55,341 nt of DNA from Colwellia sp. E2M01 (lineage in GTDB: Bacteria > Pseudomonadota > Gammaproteobacteria > Enterobacterales > Alteromonadaceae). Under the pieces are notes generated by a model, which was given only the letters and a program-made list of their open reading frames with translations, was not told where the DNA came from and did not search any database. This document shows positions 18,688 to 28,759 of the stretch, piece after piece. A program made the position numbers and the translations under genes. The stretch's first letter is position 1. Each line of letters opens with the position of its first letter. Location of the stretch: NCBI RefSeq assembly GCF_018860585.1, contig NZ_JAHKPR010000010.1, positions 28,050 through 83,390 on the forward strand, read 5' to 3'.

Positions 18688-18705
18688 GGTAAATGGATAA
18701 TTTAT

Positions 18706-19359
18706 ATGATGTCTAATCGGTTAGGCGGAAAATCAAAACGCAGTGGTGAATTACTTGCGCAAAAATTACAAAGTGAAGGGATAAGTGATCCTGCTGTTTT
18801 ACAAGCAATAGCCCATTCACCGAGGCATATTTTTATACCTGAAATATTAGCCCATAAAGCATACGACAATACAGCTTTACCTATTGGCCAAGGACAAACT
18901 ATTTCACAGCCTTATATTGTCGCTAAAATGTCAGAATTATTGATTGCCGGTAAACGGCCTAATAATATATTGGAAATAGGCACAGGATCGGGGTATCAAA
19001 CCTCTATTTTAGCGCAACTTACTGACAAAGTGTTCTCTGTTGAGCGCATTAAAGCTTTACAGTGGCAAGCAAAGCGCTGCTTACGTGCCATGGATTTGCA
19101 TAATGTTGCCATGAAACATGGTGACGGTTGGCAAGGATGGCAAAGCAAAGGGCCTTTTGAAGCGATTATAGTTACCGCCGCACCTGCTAGCGTACCTCCT
19201 GCATTATTAAATCAACTTGCTGACGGTGGTCGCTTGATCATCCCTGTTGGCGAACAAACTCAAATTTTAAAAATTATTACTCGTGAAGGGGATGATTTTA
19301 CAGAACAACAAATAGAAGCGGTACGTTTTGTACCTTTAGTAGCTGGGGATTTACTGTAG
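18706..19359 (+). CDS. pcm: Protein-L-isoaspartate O-methyltransferase
   Basis: This enzyme repairs isoaspartyl residues in aged proteins using S-adenosylmethionine. The 217-residue protein contains the SAM-binding motif [13 protein letters not shown] (near residue 87), the substrate-side [18 protein letters not shown] and the C-terminal FVPLVAG. The first of two adjacent ATG codons is taken as the start; the second, 3 bases later, is equally possible. Its TAG stop overlaps the GTG start of the next gene. Confidence 0.96.
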   Translation: MMSNRLGGKSKRSGELLAQKLQSEGISDPAVLQAIAHSPRHIFIPEILAHKAYDNTALPIGQGQTISQPYIVAKMSELLIAGKRPNNILEIGTGSGYQTSILAQLTDKVFSVERIKALQWQAKRCLRAMDLHNVAMKHGDGWQGWQSKGPFEAIIVTAAPASVPPALLNQLADGGRLIIPVGEQTQILKIITREGDDFTEQQIEAVRFVPLVAGDLL

Positions 19360-19937
19360 TGAAAATTTTTTCGAGACTTTATCAATGGACTTTACATTGG
19401 GCAGAGCATAAATTTGCGCCACGTTATTTAGCGTTATTAACATTTATTGAATCGATATTTTTCCCTATTCCTCCTGATGTTATGCTGGCGCCTATGGTGC
19501 TAGCTAAACCGCATAAAGCATGGCACTTTGCCAGTATTACTACAATCGCTTCTATTTTAGGTGGCGCAGTCGGTTATTGGCTTGGGTACTTTATGTTTGA
19601 ACCATGGATACAACCATTAGTAACTCAATTTGGTTACCAAGAGCGATTAAATCTTGCTATTAACTGGTTTAATGAATGGGGTGTTTGGGTTGTTTTTATT
19701 GCTGGTTTCTCGCCTATCCCATATAAACTGTTTACAGTTAGCGCTGGCTTTTTGCACATGGCATTTATTCCTTTCTTTATTACCTCCGCAATCGGCAGAG
19801 GCATGCGATTTTTTCTTGTTGCGGGTCTCATTAAGTGGGGCGGAAGTGCGATGGAACAAAAAATACGCCAATGGGTTGATGCATTAGGTTGGTGTATTGT
19901 TGCTGCCATCATTGTGGGGTATTTTGTTTTATATTAA
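19359..19937 (+). CDS. YqaA-like DedA/SNARE-associated membrane protein
   Basis: This is a 192-residue inner-membrane protein with about four or five hydrophobic segments. The DedA-type core is visible: FIESIFFPIPPDVMLAPM, GGAVGYWLGYFMFEPW, then GFSPIPYKLFTVSAGFLHM with the conserved proline-rich half-helix, and GRGMRFFLVAGLIKWGG. The family is linked to lipid scrambling or membrane homeostasis, but YqaA itself is poorly studied. The GTG start overlaps the pcm stop (TAGTG), so it is translationally coupled. It lies between pcm and nlpD, a common arrangement in gammaproteobacteria. Confidence 0.9.
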   Translation: MKIFSRLYQWTLHWAEHKFAPRYLALLTFIESIFFPIPPDVMLAPMVLAKPHKAWHFASITTIASILGGAVGYWLGYFMFEPWIQPLVTQFGYQERLNLAINWFNEWGVWVVFIAGFSPIPYKLFTVSAGFLHMAFIPFFITSAIGRGMRFFLVAGLIKWGGSAMEQKIRQWVDALGWCIVAAIIVGYFVLY

Positions 19938-20000
19938 AAAATGAACCATTAGTTTATGCAGAAATTTAACATCGCAAAACTTAGCATTATGAAATATCAG

Positions 20001-20037
20001 CTCATAAAAAACGCCCTTAAGAGGTATTTTTTATGAG
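20001..20037 (+). promoter_or_regulatory. AT-rich hairpin covering the nlpD ribosome binding site and start codon
   Basis: The arms CTCATAAAAAA (20001-20011) and TTTTTTATGAG (20027-20037) are perfectly complementary over 11 bases. Further partial pairing inside involves the AGAGG ribosome binding site (20020-20024). The ATG of nlpD (20033) lies in the 3' arm. The structure could hide the start, acting as an AU-rich thermometer or coupling device, or it could work as a weak terminator because of the T6 run. Function is inferred. Confidence 0.5.
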
Positions 20038-20893
20038 TGATTTTTATTATCTAAAGAACACCGTTCTTTGTTGCATATTGGCGAGCGCTTTATTTTCTTG
20101 TAGTAGCAGAGATACGCCTGCACCAGTCTCAACTCTCTATGGCAGTAGCTTCACCTCAGGGCGAAGCCTTGATGAAATAACCAGTAACCAATACGCTGTT
20201 AAAAAAGGCGATACCCTTTTCTCTATCGCTTGGCGTGCTAACTCAGATGTAAGAAATATAGCACGTATAAATAAACTCTCTTCCCCCTACCGAATATACC
20301 CAGGACAAAATTTATTTTTAGTCGAATCGAAAAGTAAAAAAATCACAAAAGTTAGCAAGGCTAAGGCATACAATAAAAAGTCGAATAAAAGCTCTATCAA
20401 AACCAATAAAAATAGTTCGAAAAATACACTTGCATCTACAAAAAAGCAGGCGTATGGTAAAAATGTAAGTAAGAATGAAATAGTACAAAAGTCACTACCA
20501 AAGTCTGATTTCTCTAAAAAAATCAAGCAGTGGCAGTGGCCAGTAAACGGCAAAGTTATAGAGTTTTTCTCTGACAGAGCTCAAGGTAATAAAGGCATTA
20601 ATATTGCCGGTAGTCGCGGTACTGAAATACGTTCAGCGGCAAATGGTAAAGTGGTCTATGCGGGTACAGCGCTTCGAGGTTACGGTAAACTTATTATAAT
20701 AAAACATAATGATGATTACTTAAGTGCTTACGCTCACAATGATCGCATTCTTGTTAAAGAGCAGCAGCTAATTAATGCAGGAGATGTTATTGCCAATATG
20801 GGAGATACTGATGCTAATAAAGTTATGCTTCATTTTGAAATACGCTTTAGAGGAAAGTCTGTTAATCCGATAAAATACTTACCAAAAAAATAG
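20033..20893 (+). CDS. nlpD: NlpD, LysM/M23 lipoprotein activator of cell-wall amidase
   Basis: NlpD activates the amidase AmiC for septal peptidoglycan splitting. The 286-residue protein has a lipoprotein signal (lipobox LFSC, C23), a LysM domain (about residues 53-98, KKGDTLFSIAWRA to IYPGQNLFLV), a Lys/Ser/Asn-rich linker (about 102-155) and a C-terminal M23 domain. Key metal ligands of active M23 peptidases are lost: HXXXD is replaced by NKGINIA. That is expected of a non-catalytic activator. It sits just upstream of rpoS, as in E. coli, where nlpD also contains a major rpoS promoter. The start codon is inside an inverted repeat. Confidence 0.93.
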   Translation: MSDFYYLKNTVLCCILASALFSCSSRDTPAPVSTLYGSSFTSGRSLDEITSNQYAVKKGDTLFSIAWRANSDVRNIARINKLSSPYRIYPGQNLFLVESKSKKITKVSKAKAYNKKSNKSSIKTNKNSSKNTLASTKKQAYGKNVSKNEIVQKSLPKSDFSKKIKQWQWPVNGKVIEFFSDRAQGNKGINIAGSRGTEIRSAANGKVVYAGTALRGYGKLIIIKHNDDYLSAYAHNDRILVKEQQLINAGDVIANMGDTDANKVMLHFEIRFRGKSVNPIKYLPKK

Positions 20894-21028
20894 GCTTTAG
20901 CCGTTGAATTATAATAAATAACAACAGTTAAAGTTAAAGATAACCACAACATAATTGATAAAAAAACTACCGGAGTTACCGTGAAAATTTAATCGTTAAT
21001 AAAAGCTTTGCACATTTGGGAGAATAGC

Positions 21029-21919
21029 ATGGTCAAATTAAAAGAAGAAAAAACAACTGTTGAATCAAAGGAAGATGCTCCATCAAATTTAGATGCGACG
21101 CAAATATATTTAAGCGAAATTGGTTTTTCGCCATTATTAACAGCAGAAGAGGAAGTCTACTTTTCACGCCTAGCACTAAAAGGTGATGAACCATCACGTA
21201 AGCGTATGATTGAAAGTAATCTACGATTAGTTGTAAAAATCTCCAGACGATATAATAATCGAGGCCTACCATTACTAGACTTAATTGAGGAAGGTAATTT
21301 AGGCTTAATCAGAGCGGTAGAAAAATTTGACCCTGAACGCGGCTTTCGTTTCTCAACTTATGCTACTTGGTGGATACGTCAAACCATTGAACGGGCTATA
21401 ATGAATCAAACCCGTACCATTAGATTGCCTATTCACGTAGTAAAAGAGCTGAATATTTATTTACGCGCATCACGTGAATTAATTCAACAACTTGATCATG
21501 AACCAACAGCAGAAGATATAGCCCAGCATTTAGATGTTTCTGTTGCTGATGTTAATAAAATGCTTCGTTTGAACGAACGTATTGCCTCAGTTGACACGCC
21601 TTTTGCCGGTGATTCAGAAAAAGCCTTACTTGATATTATCGCGGACGAAAAAAGCTCCGGTCCAGAAGATGATTTACAATCAGACGATATGAGTAAAAAC
21701 ATTGTACATTGGCTAAATGAATTGAACACCAAACAAAGAGAAGTATTAGCAAGACGTTTTGGTTTGTTAGGCTATGAAGCCGCAACACTAGAAAATGTAG
21801 GACATGAGATTGGTTTAACGCGTGAACGCGTTCGCCAAATTCAAGTAGAAGCACTTAAACGTTTACGTGATATTTTATCGCAACAAAACTTATCAATTGA
21901 AGCAATCTTTCAAAACTAA
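21029..21919 (+). CDS. rpoS: RNA polymerase sigma factor RpoS
   Basis: RpoS is the stationary-phase and general stress sigma factor. The 296-residue protein has region 1.2 ([21 protein letters not shown]), the core region 2 ([30 protein letters not shown], then [15 protein letters not shown]), region 3, and region 4.2 with the helix-turn-helix [19 protein letters not shown]. The frame is open to a TTG at 21008. I chose the ATG at 21029 because GGGAG lies about 8 bases upstream and fits known RpoS N termini. RpoS (not RpoD or RpoH) is supported by length, the absence of a region 1.1, and the nlpD neighbour. Confidence 0.95.
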   Translation: MVKLKEEKTTVESKEDAPSNLDATQIYLSEIGFSPLLTAEEEVYFSRLALKGDEPSRKRMIESNLRLVVKISRRYNNRGLPLLDLIEEGNLGLIRAVEKFDPERGFRFSTYATWWIRQTIERAIMNQTRTIRLPIHVVKELNIYLRASRELIQQLDHEPTAEDIAQHLDVSVADVNKMLRLNERIASVDTPFAGDSEKALLDIIADEKSSGPEDDLQSDDMSKNIVHWLNELNTKQREVLARRFGLLGYEAATLENVGHEIGLTRERVRQIQVEALKRLRDILSQQNLSIEAIFQN

Positions 21920-21985
21920 GTTGTTACACTATTAATAAATTTTCACAATAGAAAACTATTGTTCAAAAATATAAGTAACATCATT

Positions 21986-22018
21986 AAAAAGCAGTAAAAG
22001 AAATTTTACTGCTTTTTT
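21986..22018 (+). terminator. Terminator of rpoS
   Basis: An AAAGCAGTAAAA/TTTTACTGCTTT stem with a short loop is followed by a T-run. It lies about 65 bases after the rpoS stop. Confidence 0.9.
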
Positions 22019-22528
22019 GTTTATAAAATATAGATTTACTTTTTTGTACAGCCCTTAGGTACTTGATTAAAAGTAGCTTTACTCTGTCAGGTGCTTACCT
22101 CAAGCTGAAGTCATTTTAATCAACGAACGATTTATTTTAAGTACGGTTATCTGCACACTTTATTTCAGGTGATATATCTTATTCACTTATAAGTCTGATT
22201 TTATTTTTTAAGCGCAATTATCAACAAGTATGTATAAATTATATTTATAGAGGCATGTAACTATTGTTGATGGAAATAATTTTAATAAAAAAGATCGGAT
22301 CTTAATAGAATAAAGGGTCGTGTTCATGGTAATATCGCGCCAGAAATTTTAACTTAGAGCCAGTGGGTTTTATTTTTAGTGTCATGCTAAACTTAATTCT
22401 TTACTGAAATACACTGAAATCGGCGACCTGATTTTACTAATTAATGCTTAGATTTTCGTATTTAATTATTAGTTAGTTTAATTAATAAACTGATTTTTAT
22501 ACTCCCATCAAAAGTAGTGCAAGTGTTT
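22019..22528. other. Long intergenic region between rpoS and nqrA
   Basis: About 510 bases without a recognised gene. It should hold the nqr promoter and a long leader. It contains the nested stem structure listed at 22063-22123 and a 13-base palindrome, AAGATCGGATCTT, at 22291-22303. No good -35/-10 pair or known riboswitch was recognised. Confidence 0.5.
22063..22123. ncRNA. Candidate structured RNA element: three nested stems
   Basis: Three pairs of complementary arms are nested in order: TTGATTAAAA/TTTTAATCAA (22063-22072 with 22114-22123, 10 of 10), AGCTT/AAGCT (22075-22079 with 22102-22106) and AGGT/ACCT (22089-22092 with 22097-22100). Such order is unlikely by chance in 61 bases. It could be part of a leader RNA, a small RNA or a cruciform. 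No family is recognised. Confidence 0.35.
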
Positions 22529-23866
22529 ATGATTACAATAAAAAAAGGCTTAGATGTTCCTGTTCAAGGTGCTCCTCAGCAGGTAATCCATGATGGTCCG
22601 TCCATCAAAACCGTTGCAACACTCGGTGAAGAGTTTGTGGGTATGCGTCCAACCATGTTTGTAAAAGTGGATGACCGCGTAAAAAAAGGTCAAGTGATTT
22701 TTGAAGACAAAAAAAATCCTGGCGTTAAATTCACAGCTCAAGCTGCCGGTGTTGTTAAAGAAATTAACCGTGGTGAAAAACGTGTTTTACAATCTGTTGT
22801 TATCGAAGTCGATGGCTATGATCAAGAAAAATTCACCAGTTACCCAACCAATGAACTAAATACAATTGCCCGTGAAGACGTGGTAAAAAACTTAGTTGAT
22901 TCTGGTTTGTGGACAGCGTTAAGAACTCGCCCATTTAGTAAAATACCAGCCATTGATAGCACGCCTGTTGCTGTTTTTGTTAGTGCTATGGATACTAATC
23001 CATTAGCAGCTAATCCTGAGGTTGTTATTAATGAGCAAAGCGACGCATTTAAAAATGGTTTAACCATTTTATCACGCTTAACAAGTGGTGAAGTTTTTGT
23101 TAGTAAAGCTCCTGGTGCTAATATCCCAGTAGATGCTAACTCTACCGTGACTGAATTTGCAGGTAAACATCCTGCTGGTTTAGTAGGTACGCATATTCAC
23201 TTCTTAAAACCAGTAAGTGCAGACAAAGTCGTTTGGCATATTGGTTATCAAGATGTTATCGCCTTCGCCAAATTATTCACTACAGGTGAACTTGATAATA
23301 CACGTATTATCTCTCTTGCTGGTCCTGCAGCTAAAAACCCACGTTTAGTACGTACTGTTTTAGGTGCTAGTACTGCTGAGTTAACAGCGACCGAAGCGAC
23401 TGAAGGTGAACTGCGTGTAGTGTCTGGTTCATTATTAATGGGCTCTACTGCTAGCGCTGTGCATGGATATTTAGGTCGTTACCATACGCAAGTATCATTA
23501 ATCCTTGAAGGGCGCGATAAAGCCTTTATGGGTTATATGTCTCCAGGTCCTAATAAGTTCTCAGTAACTCGTGCATATATGTCTCACTTGTTCCCAAGTA
23601 AGTTATTTAATATGACTACGACGACTAACGGTAGTTCGCGTGCCATGGTACCAATTGGTAACTTTGAACGTGTTATGCCATTAGATATTTTACCGACCTT
23701 GTTATTACGTGATATTTGTTCGGGTGATACCGATGGCGCGCAACAACTTGGTGCCTTAGAGCTAGACGAAGAAGATTTAGCACTGTGTACATTTGTTTGC
23801 CCAGGCAAAACAGATTACGGTGTGATCCTTCGTGACTGTCTAACTACTATTGAGAAGGAAGGTTAG
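22529..23866 (+). CDS. nqrA: Na+-translocating NADH:quinone reductase subunit A
   Basis: NqrA is the cytoplasm-facing subunit of the Na+-NQR complex, which oxidises NADH, reduces ubiquinone and pumps Na+ out. The frame is open to a GTG at 22517, but family members begin MITIKKGLD, so the ATG at 22529 is chosen, giving 445 residues. The protein shows the family segments [21 protein letters not shown] and [10 protein letters not shown]. It is full length and opens the operon nqrABCDEF. The ribosome binding site is weak. The long AT-rich leader upstream may carry regulation. Confidence 0.96.
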   Translation: MITIKKGLDVPVQGAPQQVIHDGPSIKTVATLGEEFVGMRPTMFVKVDDRVKKGQVIFEDKKNPGVKFTAQAAGVVKEINRGEKRVLQSVVIEVDGYDQEKFTSYPTNELNTIAREDVVKNLVDSGLWTALRTRPFSKIPAIDSTPVAVFVSAMDTNPLAANPEVVINEQSDAFKNGLTILSRLTSGEVFVSKAPGANIPVDANSTVTEFAGKHPAGLVGTHIHFLKPVSADKVVWHIGYQDVIAFAKLFTTGELDNTRIISLAGPAAKNPRLVRTVLGASTAELTATEATEGELRVVSGSLLMGSTASAVHGYLGRYHTQVSLILEGRDKAFMGYMSPGPNKFSVTRAYMSHLFPSKLFNMTTTTNGSSRAMVPIGNFERVMPLDILPTLLLRDICSGDTDGAQQLGALELDEEDLALCTFVCPGKTDYGVILRDCLTTIEKEG

Positions 23867-23868
23867 TC

Positions 23869-25071
23869 ATGGGCTTGAAAAAATTTATTGAAGATATAGA
23901 GCCGCAATTTGAAAAAGGCGGCAAACATGAGAAGTGGTTTGCGCTTTATGAAGCGATAGCTACGGGCTTATTTACCCCTGGTTACGTGAATAAAGGTAAA
24001 ACCCACATTCGTGATAGCATTGATTTAAAGCGTATCATGATCACAGTATGGCTTGCCGTTTTTCCAGCCATGTTCTTTGGTATGTATAACATTGGTTATC
24101 AAGCGGTTGACGCTTTAGCTGCTGGTTATGCTTTACCACAATCTTGGCAGGTTGATTTATTTACCTTGCTAGGTGGTACGTTAACGGCAACATCTGACTG
24201 GTTCAGTATGATGTTGTATGGCGCTTGTTTCTTCTTACCTATTTATGCTGTGACCTTTGTGGTTGGTGGCTTCTGGGAAGTATTATTTGCGGCAGTACGT
24301 AAACATGAAGTTAACGAAGGTTTCTTCGTTTCATCAATTCTTTTTGCACTTATTCTTCCGGCAAGTATTCCATTATGGCAAGTAGCTATTGGTATTACTT
24401 TCGGTATTGTTATCGCAAAAGAAATCTTTGGTGGTACAGGTAAAAACTTCTTAAACCCAGCATTAGCGGGTCGTGCGTTTTTATTCTTTGCTTACCCTGC
24501 ACAAATCTCTGGTGATGCTGTTTGGGTTGCCGCTGATGGCTTCTCAGGTGCTACTTTATTAAGTGCTGCTAACCAAGGTTTAGTTGATTACTCAATGAAT
24601 GCTAATTGGTGGAACGCTTTTTGGGGTTTCATTCCAGGCTCTGTAGGTGAAGTATCAACTTTTGCTATTTTACTTGGTGGTGCTTACATTCTTTACAAAG
24701 GTATTGCTTCATGGCGCATCGTATTAGGTGTGTTTGGCGGTATGGTAGTAACTTCATTATTATTCAACGCTATTGGTAGTGACTCTAATGCTATGTTTGC
24801 TATGCCTTGGCATTGGCACTTAGTTATTGGTGGTTTTGCTTTTGGTATGATGTTTATGGCAACCGATCCTGTGTCAGCTTCATTCACTAATACTGGTAAA
24901 TACTGGTTTGGTGCTTTAGTTGGTGTAATGGTTGTACTAGTACGTGTTGTTAACCCTGCTTTCCCTGAAGGTATGATGTTAGCGATATTATTTGCTAACT
25001 TATTCGCACCATTGTTTGACTACTTTGTAGTGAAGAGTAATATTAAACGGAGGCTTGCACGCAATGTCTAG
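23869..25071 (+). CDS. nqrB: Na+-translocating NADH:quinone reductase subunit B
   Basis: NqrB is an integral membrane subunit with about ten helices. It carries covalent FMN on a threonine and a riboflavin cofactor. In this 400-residue protein the flavinylation motif is SGAT at residues 226-229 (T229, in [12 protein letters not shown]). The conserved [20 protein letters not shown] lies just upstream. It begins 2 bases after nqrA, and its last 8 bases overlap the start of nqrC. FMN attachment would need the ApbE protein encoded further downstream. Confidence 0.97.
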   Translation: MGLKKFIEDIEPQFEKGGKHEKWFALYEAIATGLFTPGYVNKGKTHIRDSIDLKRIMITVWLAVFPAMFFGMYNIGYQAVDALAAGYALPQSWQVDLFTLLGGTLTATSDWFSMMLYGACFFLPIYAVTFVVGGFWEVLFAAVRKHEVNEGFFVSSILFALILPASIPLWQVAIGITFGIVIAKEIFGGTGKNFLNPALAGRAFLFFAYPAQISGDAVWVAADGFSGATLLSAANQGLVDYSMNANWWNAFWGFIPGSVGEVSTFAILLGGAYILYKGIASWRIVLGVFGGMVVTSLLFNAIGSDSNAMFAMPWHWHLVIGGFAFGMMFMATDPVSASFTNTGKYWFGALVGVMVVLVRVVNPAFPEGMMLAILFANLFAPLFDYFVVKSNIKRRLARNV

Positions 25072-25834
25072 TAATAAAGAAACATTCGGTAAAACGGTTG
25101 GTTTTGTACTAGCTGTCTGTATTGTTTGTGCATTGTTAGTATCTTTCTCTGCAGTGCAGTTAAAGCCACTACAACAAGCAAATAAATTACTTGATCAACA
25201 AACTAAAATTCTTGAAGCCGCAGGGCTTTTAGAAACAGCAGGCAAAGATGTTGTTGGAACTTACAACAAATTTGTTGATGCACGTATGATCGATTTAGAC
25301 TCAGGTGAGTTTATTGAAGGTGACGTTATTAACTTTGATGAACGTCGTAATGCTCGTGATACAAGCTTATCTATTAAACCAGAAAATGATATTGCCGGCA
25401 TCAATCGTCGCTCTAACAGTGCGGTTGTTTACATAATCAAAGATCAAGCGGGTGCTGTTGACTCTGTTGTGTTACCAATTGTTGGCTCTGGGTTATGGAA
25501 CTTAATGTTTGGTTATGTTGGTTTAGAAGCTGACTTAAACACAATAAATAGCGTTATTTATTCTGATCATAGTGAAACTCCAGGATTAGGTGCAGAAGTA
25601 CTTAACCCTAAATGGAAAGCGTTATGGCCAGGTAAGAAAATTTATGACGACGAAGGTAATGTTGAAATACGTCTTGTTAAAGGTGGTGCCAAAGCTAATG
25701 ATATTCACGGTGTGGATGCATTATCTGGTGCAACGTTAACAAGTAACGGTGTTACACATACATTGCAGTTTTGGTTCGGTGAAGAAGGGTATGAACCTTT
25801 CATTACTAAATATCGTGCAGAAGGGGTTAAATAA
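25064..25834 (+). CDS. nqrC: Na+-translocating NADH:quinone reductase subunit C
   Basis: NqrC is a single-span subunit whose periplasmic domain carries the second covalent FMN. The 256-residue protein has one N-terminal helix (about residues 12-31) and the flavinylation motif SGAT at 221-224 (T224, in [13 protein letters not shown]). The frame is open to a TTG at 25055. The ATG at 25064 is chosen because GGAGG precedes it at a suitable distance. Its TAA stop overlaps the nqrD start (TAATG). Confidence 0.97.
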   Translation: MSSNKETFGKTVGFVLAVCIVCALLVSFSAVQLKPLQQANKLLDQQTKILEAAGLLETAGKDVVGTYNKFVDARMIDLDSGEFIEGDVINFDERRNARDTSLSIKPENDIAGINRRSNSAVVYIIKDQAGAVDSVVLPIVGSGLWNLMFGYVGLEADLNTINSVIYSDHSETPGLGAEVLNPKWKALWPGKKIYDDEGNVEIRLVKGGAKANDIHGVDALSGATLTSNGVTHTLQFWFGEEGYEPFITKYRAEGVK

Positions 25835-26457
25835 TGTCTTCAGATGCTAAAAAAGTATTAACGGGTCCTATTGCTGATAATAACCCGATTGCATTACAAG
25901 TATTAGGTATTTGTTCTGCACTTGCTGTAACAAGTTCAATGGCTAACGCCTTAGTTATGAGTTTAGCGGTTATTTTTGTAACAGCTTTCTCTAACTTGTT
26001 TATTTCAATTATTCGTAATCATATCCCATCTAGTGTACGTATTATTGTACAGATGGCGATTATTGCATCATTGGTAATTGTGGTTGACCAAGTGTTAAAA
26101 GCTTTCTCTTATCAGTTATCTAAAGAACTTGCTGTATTTGTTGGTTTGATTATCACTAACTGTATTGTAATGGGGCGTGCTGAAGCGTTTGCTATGAAAG
26201 AAAAGCCAGGTCTTAGCTTTTTAGATGGTATTGGTAACGGTTTAGGTTACGGTGCTATTTTAATGCTAGTTGCTTTCTTCCGTGAATTATTGGGTTTTGG
26301 TACTTTATTCGGTATTGAAATTTTACCATTGATTCAAAATGGCGGCTGGTACCAAGGTAATGGCTTACTAGTATTACCATTTAGTTCATTCTTTGTTATT
26401 GGTTTAATCATTTGGGCACTTCGCCAATGGAAACCTGAACAAGTAGAGAAGGATTAA
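25834..26457 (+). CDS. nqrD: Na+-translocating NADH:quinone reductase subunit D
   Basis: NqrD is a membrane subunit of about six helices, paired with NqrE around an intramembrane [2Fe-2S] centre and the Na+ path. The 207-residue protein shows the family patterns [37 protein letters not shown] with its cysteine, and [20 protein letters not shown]. The start overlaps the nqrC stop. Length is normal. Confidence 0.97.
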   Translation: MSSDAKKVLTGPIADNNPIALQVLGICSALAVTSSMANALVMSLAVIFVTAFSNLFISIIRNHIPSSVRIIVQMAIIASLVIVVDQVLKAFSYQLSKELAVFVGLIITNCIVMGRAEAFAMKEKPGLSFLDGIGNGLGYGAILMLVAFFRELLGFGTLFGIEILPLIQNGGWYQGNGLLVLPFSSFFVIGLIIWALRQWKPEQVEKD

Positions 26458-26461
26458 TAGC

Positions 26462-27085
26462 ATGGAACATTATATTGCAATTTTAGTTAAATCTATTTTC
26501 ATTGAAAACATCGCGTTAATGTTTTTCCTAGGTATGTGTACCTTCCTTGCTGTATCTAAAAAAGTTGATACTGCAATTGGCTTAGGTGTTGCTGTTGTTG
26601 TGGTACTTGGTTTAGCGGTTCCTATGAACCAAATCATTTACCAAGCAGTATTAGCTCCTGGCGCACTTGACGGTGTTTTAGGTATTACTGATCCGAAAGA
26701 ATCGATTGACTTAAGCTTCCTATCTTTTATTACCTTTATTGGTGTAATTGCAGCTTTAGTTCAAATCTTGGAAATGGTACTAGACAAATATTTCCCAGCG
26801 CTTTATCAAGCACTTGGGATTTTCTTACCACTTATTACCGTAAACTGTGCAATTTTTGGTGCCGTGTCTTTCATGGTAGCGAAAAACTTAACACTTGGTG
26901 AAAGTGTTGTTTACGGTATTGGCTCTGGTATCGGTTGGGCACTTGCTATTGTGCTATTAGCTGGTATTCGCGAAAAGATGAAATATTCTGACGTGCCAGA
27001 CGGTTTGAAAGGTTTAGGTATTACATTTATTACTGCAGGTTTGATGGCTTTTGGCTTCTTATCTTTCGGTGGTATTTCCCTATAA
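26462..27085 (+). CDS. nqrE: Na+-translocating NADH:quinone reductase subunit E
   Basis: NqrE is the partner of NqrD and related to it by inverted topology. The 207-residue protein has the family's [20 protein letters not shown] start with a conserved early helix, the conserved cysteine in [14 protein letters not shown], and [19 protein letters not shown] with the other cluster cysteine. It lies 4 bases after nqrD. The 63 bases to nqrF contain a strong hairpin. Confidence 0.97.
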   Translation: MEHYIAILVKSIFIENIALMFFLGMCTFLAVSKKVDTAIGLGVAVVVVLGLAVPMNQIIYQAVLAPGALDGVLGITDPKESIDLSFLSFITFIGVIAALVQILEMVLDKYFPALYQALGIFLPLITVNCAIFGAVSFMVAKNLTLGESVVYGIGSGIGWALAIVLLAGIREKMKYSDVPDGLKGLGITFITAGLMAFGFLSFGGISL

Positions 27086-27093
27086 GTTTGGTC

Positions 27094-27123
27094 GGTGTAA
27101 TATGGGATTACCCACATTACACC
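27094..27123 (+). repeat. Hairpin between nqrE and nqrF
   Basis: An 8-base outer stem (GGTGTAAT/ATTACACC) encloses a 4-base inner stem (TGGG/CCCA) with the loop ATTA; one mismatch separates the two. There is no T-run after it, so it is probably not a full terminator. It would form in the polycistronic mRNA. Confidence 0.7.
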
Positions 27124-27148
27124 CTTAGAAAAGTTTAAGGAAAGGTCG

Positions 27149-28372
27149 ATGGAAATTATTCTCGGCGTATCGATGTTTACCATAATTGTTGTAGCTTTAG
27201 TGTTAGTGATTTTATTCGCTAAATCTAAGTTAGTATCAAGTGGTGACGTTACGATTAGCATAAATGGTGACCCAGACAAAGCAGTAACTACTGCAGCGGG
27301 TGGCAAATTATTAGGCGCATTAGCTGATCAAGGGATCTTTATTCCTTCAGCTTGTGGTGGCGGTGGTACTTGTGGCCAGTGTCGCGTAGATGTGCATTCA
27401 GGTGGTGGCGATATTCTTCCAACGGAAGAAGGTCACATTACTAAACGTGAAGCCAAAGCGGGTTGTCGCTTAGCATGTCAAGTTGCTGTTAAACAAGACA
27501 TGAATATTGAAGTTGAAGATGAAATATTCGGTGTTCAACAATGGGAATGTGAAGTTATCTCTAACGATAACAAAGCGACTTTCATTAAAGAACTTAAGCT
27601 TCAAATTCCTAATGGTGAATCAGTACCGTTTAAAGCCGGTGGTTATATTCAAATTGAAGCACCAGCGCATCACGTTAAATACAGTGATTTTGATATTGAT
27701 GAGCAATACCGTGGCGATTGGAACCATTTTGGTTTCTTTGATGTTGAGTCAAAAGTGGACACAGATACATTACGTGCATACTCAATGGCTAACTACCCAG
27801 AAGAGGAAGGCATTATTATGCTTAACGTGCGTATTGCTACGCCGCCTCCTGGAAAGTTACATTTACCAGCGGGTAAAATGTCATCATTCATCTTTAGTTT
27901 GAAGCCTGGTGATAAAGTAACTATTTCTGGTCCATTTGGTGAGTTCTTCGCTAAAGAAACTGATAATGAAATGGTATTTATCGGTGGTGGTGCGGGTATG
28001 GCACCAATGCGCTCTCATATCTTTGATCAGCTTAAGCGTTTAAAATCTAAACGTAAAATGAGCTTCTGGTATGGTGCACGTTCATTGCGTGAAATGTTCT
28101 ATGAAGATGATTATAACGGCTTAGCAGCTGATAATGATAACTTCCAATGGCATGTTGCATTAAGTGATCCACAACCTGAAGATAACTGGGACGGCTTAAC
28201 TGGTTTTATTCATAATGTTCTTTTTGAAGAATACTTGAAAGACCATGAAGCACCAGAAGATTGTGAATACTACATGTGTGGTCCACCAATGATGAACCAA
28301 GCTGTTATCGGCATGCTTAAAGATCTTGGTGTAGAAGACGAGAACATCATGTTGGATGACTTTGGTGGCTAA
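27149..28372 (+). CDS. nqrF: Na+-translocating NADH:quinone reductase subunit F
   Basis: NqrF is the NADH-oxidising entry subunit. The 407-residue protein has an N-terminal membrane helix (about residues 3-23), a plant-type ferredoxin domain with cysteines C69, C75, C78 and C110 ([11 protein letters not shown]), and an FAD/NADH reductase domain with RAYSMANYP (FAD), [12 protein letters not shown] (NADH) and YYMCGPPMM. All expected ligands are present. It is the last nqr structural gene here. apbE follows after about 390 bases and a terminator. Confidence 0.97.
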   Translation: MEIILGVSMFTIIVVALVLVILFAKSKLVSSGDVTISINGDPDKAVTTAAGGKLLGALADQGIFIPSACGGGGTCGQCRVDVHSGGGDILPTEEGHITKREAKAGCRLACQVAVKQDMNIEVEDEIFGVQQWECEVISNDNKATFIKELKLQIPNGESVPFKAGGYIQIEAPAHHVKYSDFDIDEQYRGDWNHFGFFDVESKVDTDTLRAYSMANYPEEEGIIMLNVRIATPPPGKLHLPAGKMSSFIFSLKPGDKVTISGPFGEFFAKETDNEMVFIGGGAGMAPMRSHIFDQLKRLKSKRKMSFWYGARSLREMFYEDDYNGLAADNDNFQWHVALSDPQPEDNWDGLTGFIHNVLFEEYLKDHEAPEDCEYYMCGPPMMNQAVIGMLKDLGVEDENIMLDDFGG

Positions 28373-28412
28373 TATTCATATTTAAGCGTGTTTAAACGCC
28401 ATTAGCTTCGTT

Positions 28413-28449
28413 GGAAGTGCTCATTGACTAGCGTCAACTTCGCGCTTCC
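28413..28449. repeat. Imperfect hairpin, REP-like
   Basis: An outer stem GGAAG/CTTCC and an inner TTGAC-TAGC-GTCAA hairpin flank partly paired sequence. The layout recalls short extragenic repeats of marine gammaproteobacteria; copy number cannot be judged here. Confidence 0.45.
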
Positions 28450-28551
28450 GCCTTGCTACTAACGTTAAATCACAACTTAAATAAAGAATATAAAAATCAT
28501 TTATTTTAAAGTATTAAAACTAAATGATTTATATCAAAGGTTATCAAAATT

Positions 28552-28577
28552 AAAGACGGCTTAGGCCGTCTTTATTC
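28552..28577 (+). terminator. Terminator of the nqr operon
   Basis: AAAGACGGC and GCCGTCTTT form a GC-rich stem closed by a very short loop, followed by TTTATTC. It lies about 180 bases after the nqrF stop. Confidence 0.85.
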
Positions 28578-28759
28578 TTTTATATGTTTTATAAAAAGAA
28601 AAGTTAAATTTGTGTTCTATAACGATGAAATCGGCAATTAAGTTCTGAATCTATTAATAACATTATTATTTAAATGAAAATATTTTAAGCATTACTTTAA
28701 ATATGATTAACAACATCACTTTATGAGTGTTTTCATTTAAACAATAATTTGGACGTACT

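Larger units (their letters stand above)
28373..28759. other. Intergenic region between nqrF and apbE
   Basis: About 390 bases without a gene. It holds a REP-like imperfect hairpin (28413-28449) and the nqr terminator (28552-28577). The stretch just before apbE is very AT-rich and should hold the apbE promoter. No clear -35/-10 pair is called. Confidence 0.5.

Noticed and set aside
26911..27306. 131-codon minus-strand frame across the nqrE-nqrF junction
   Set aside because: Covers coding DNA of both genes in antisense, has no ribosome binding site and no recognisable domain.
27507..27902. 131-codon plus-strand frame inside nqrF
   Set aside because: It is a shifted-frame shadow of a clearly coding gene; the nqrF frame has all cofactor motifs.
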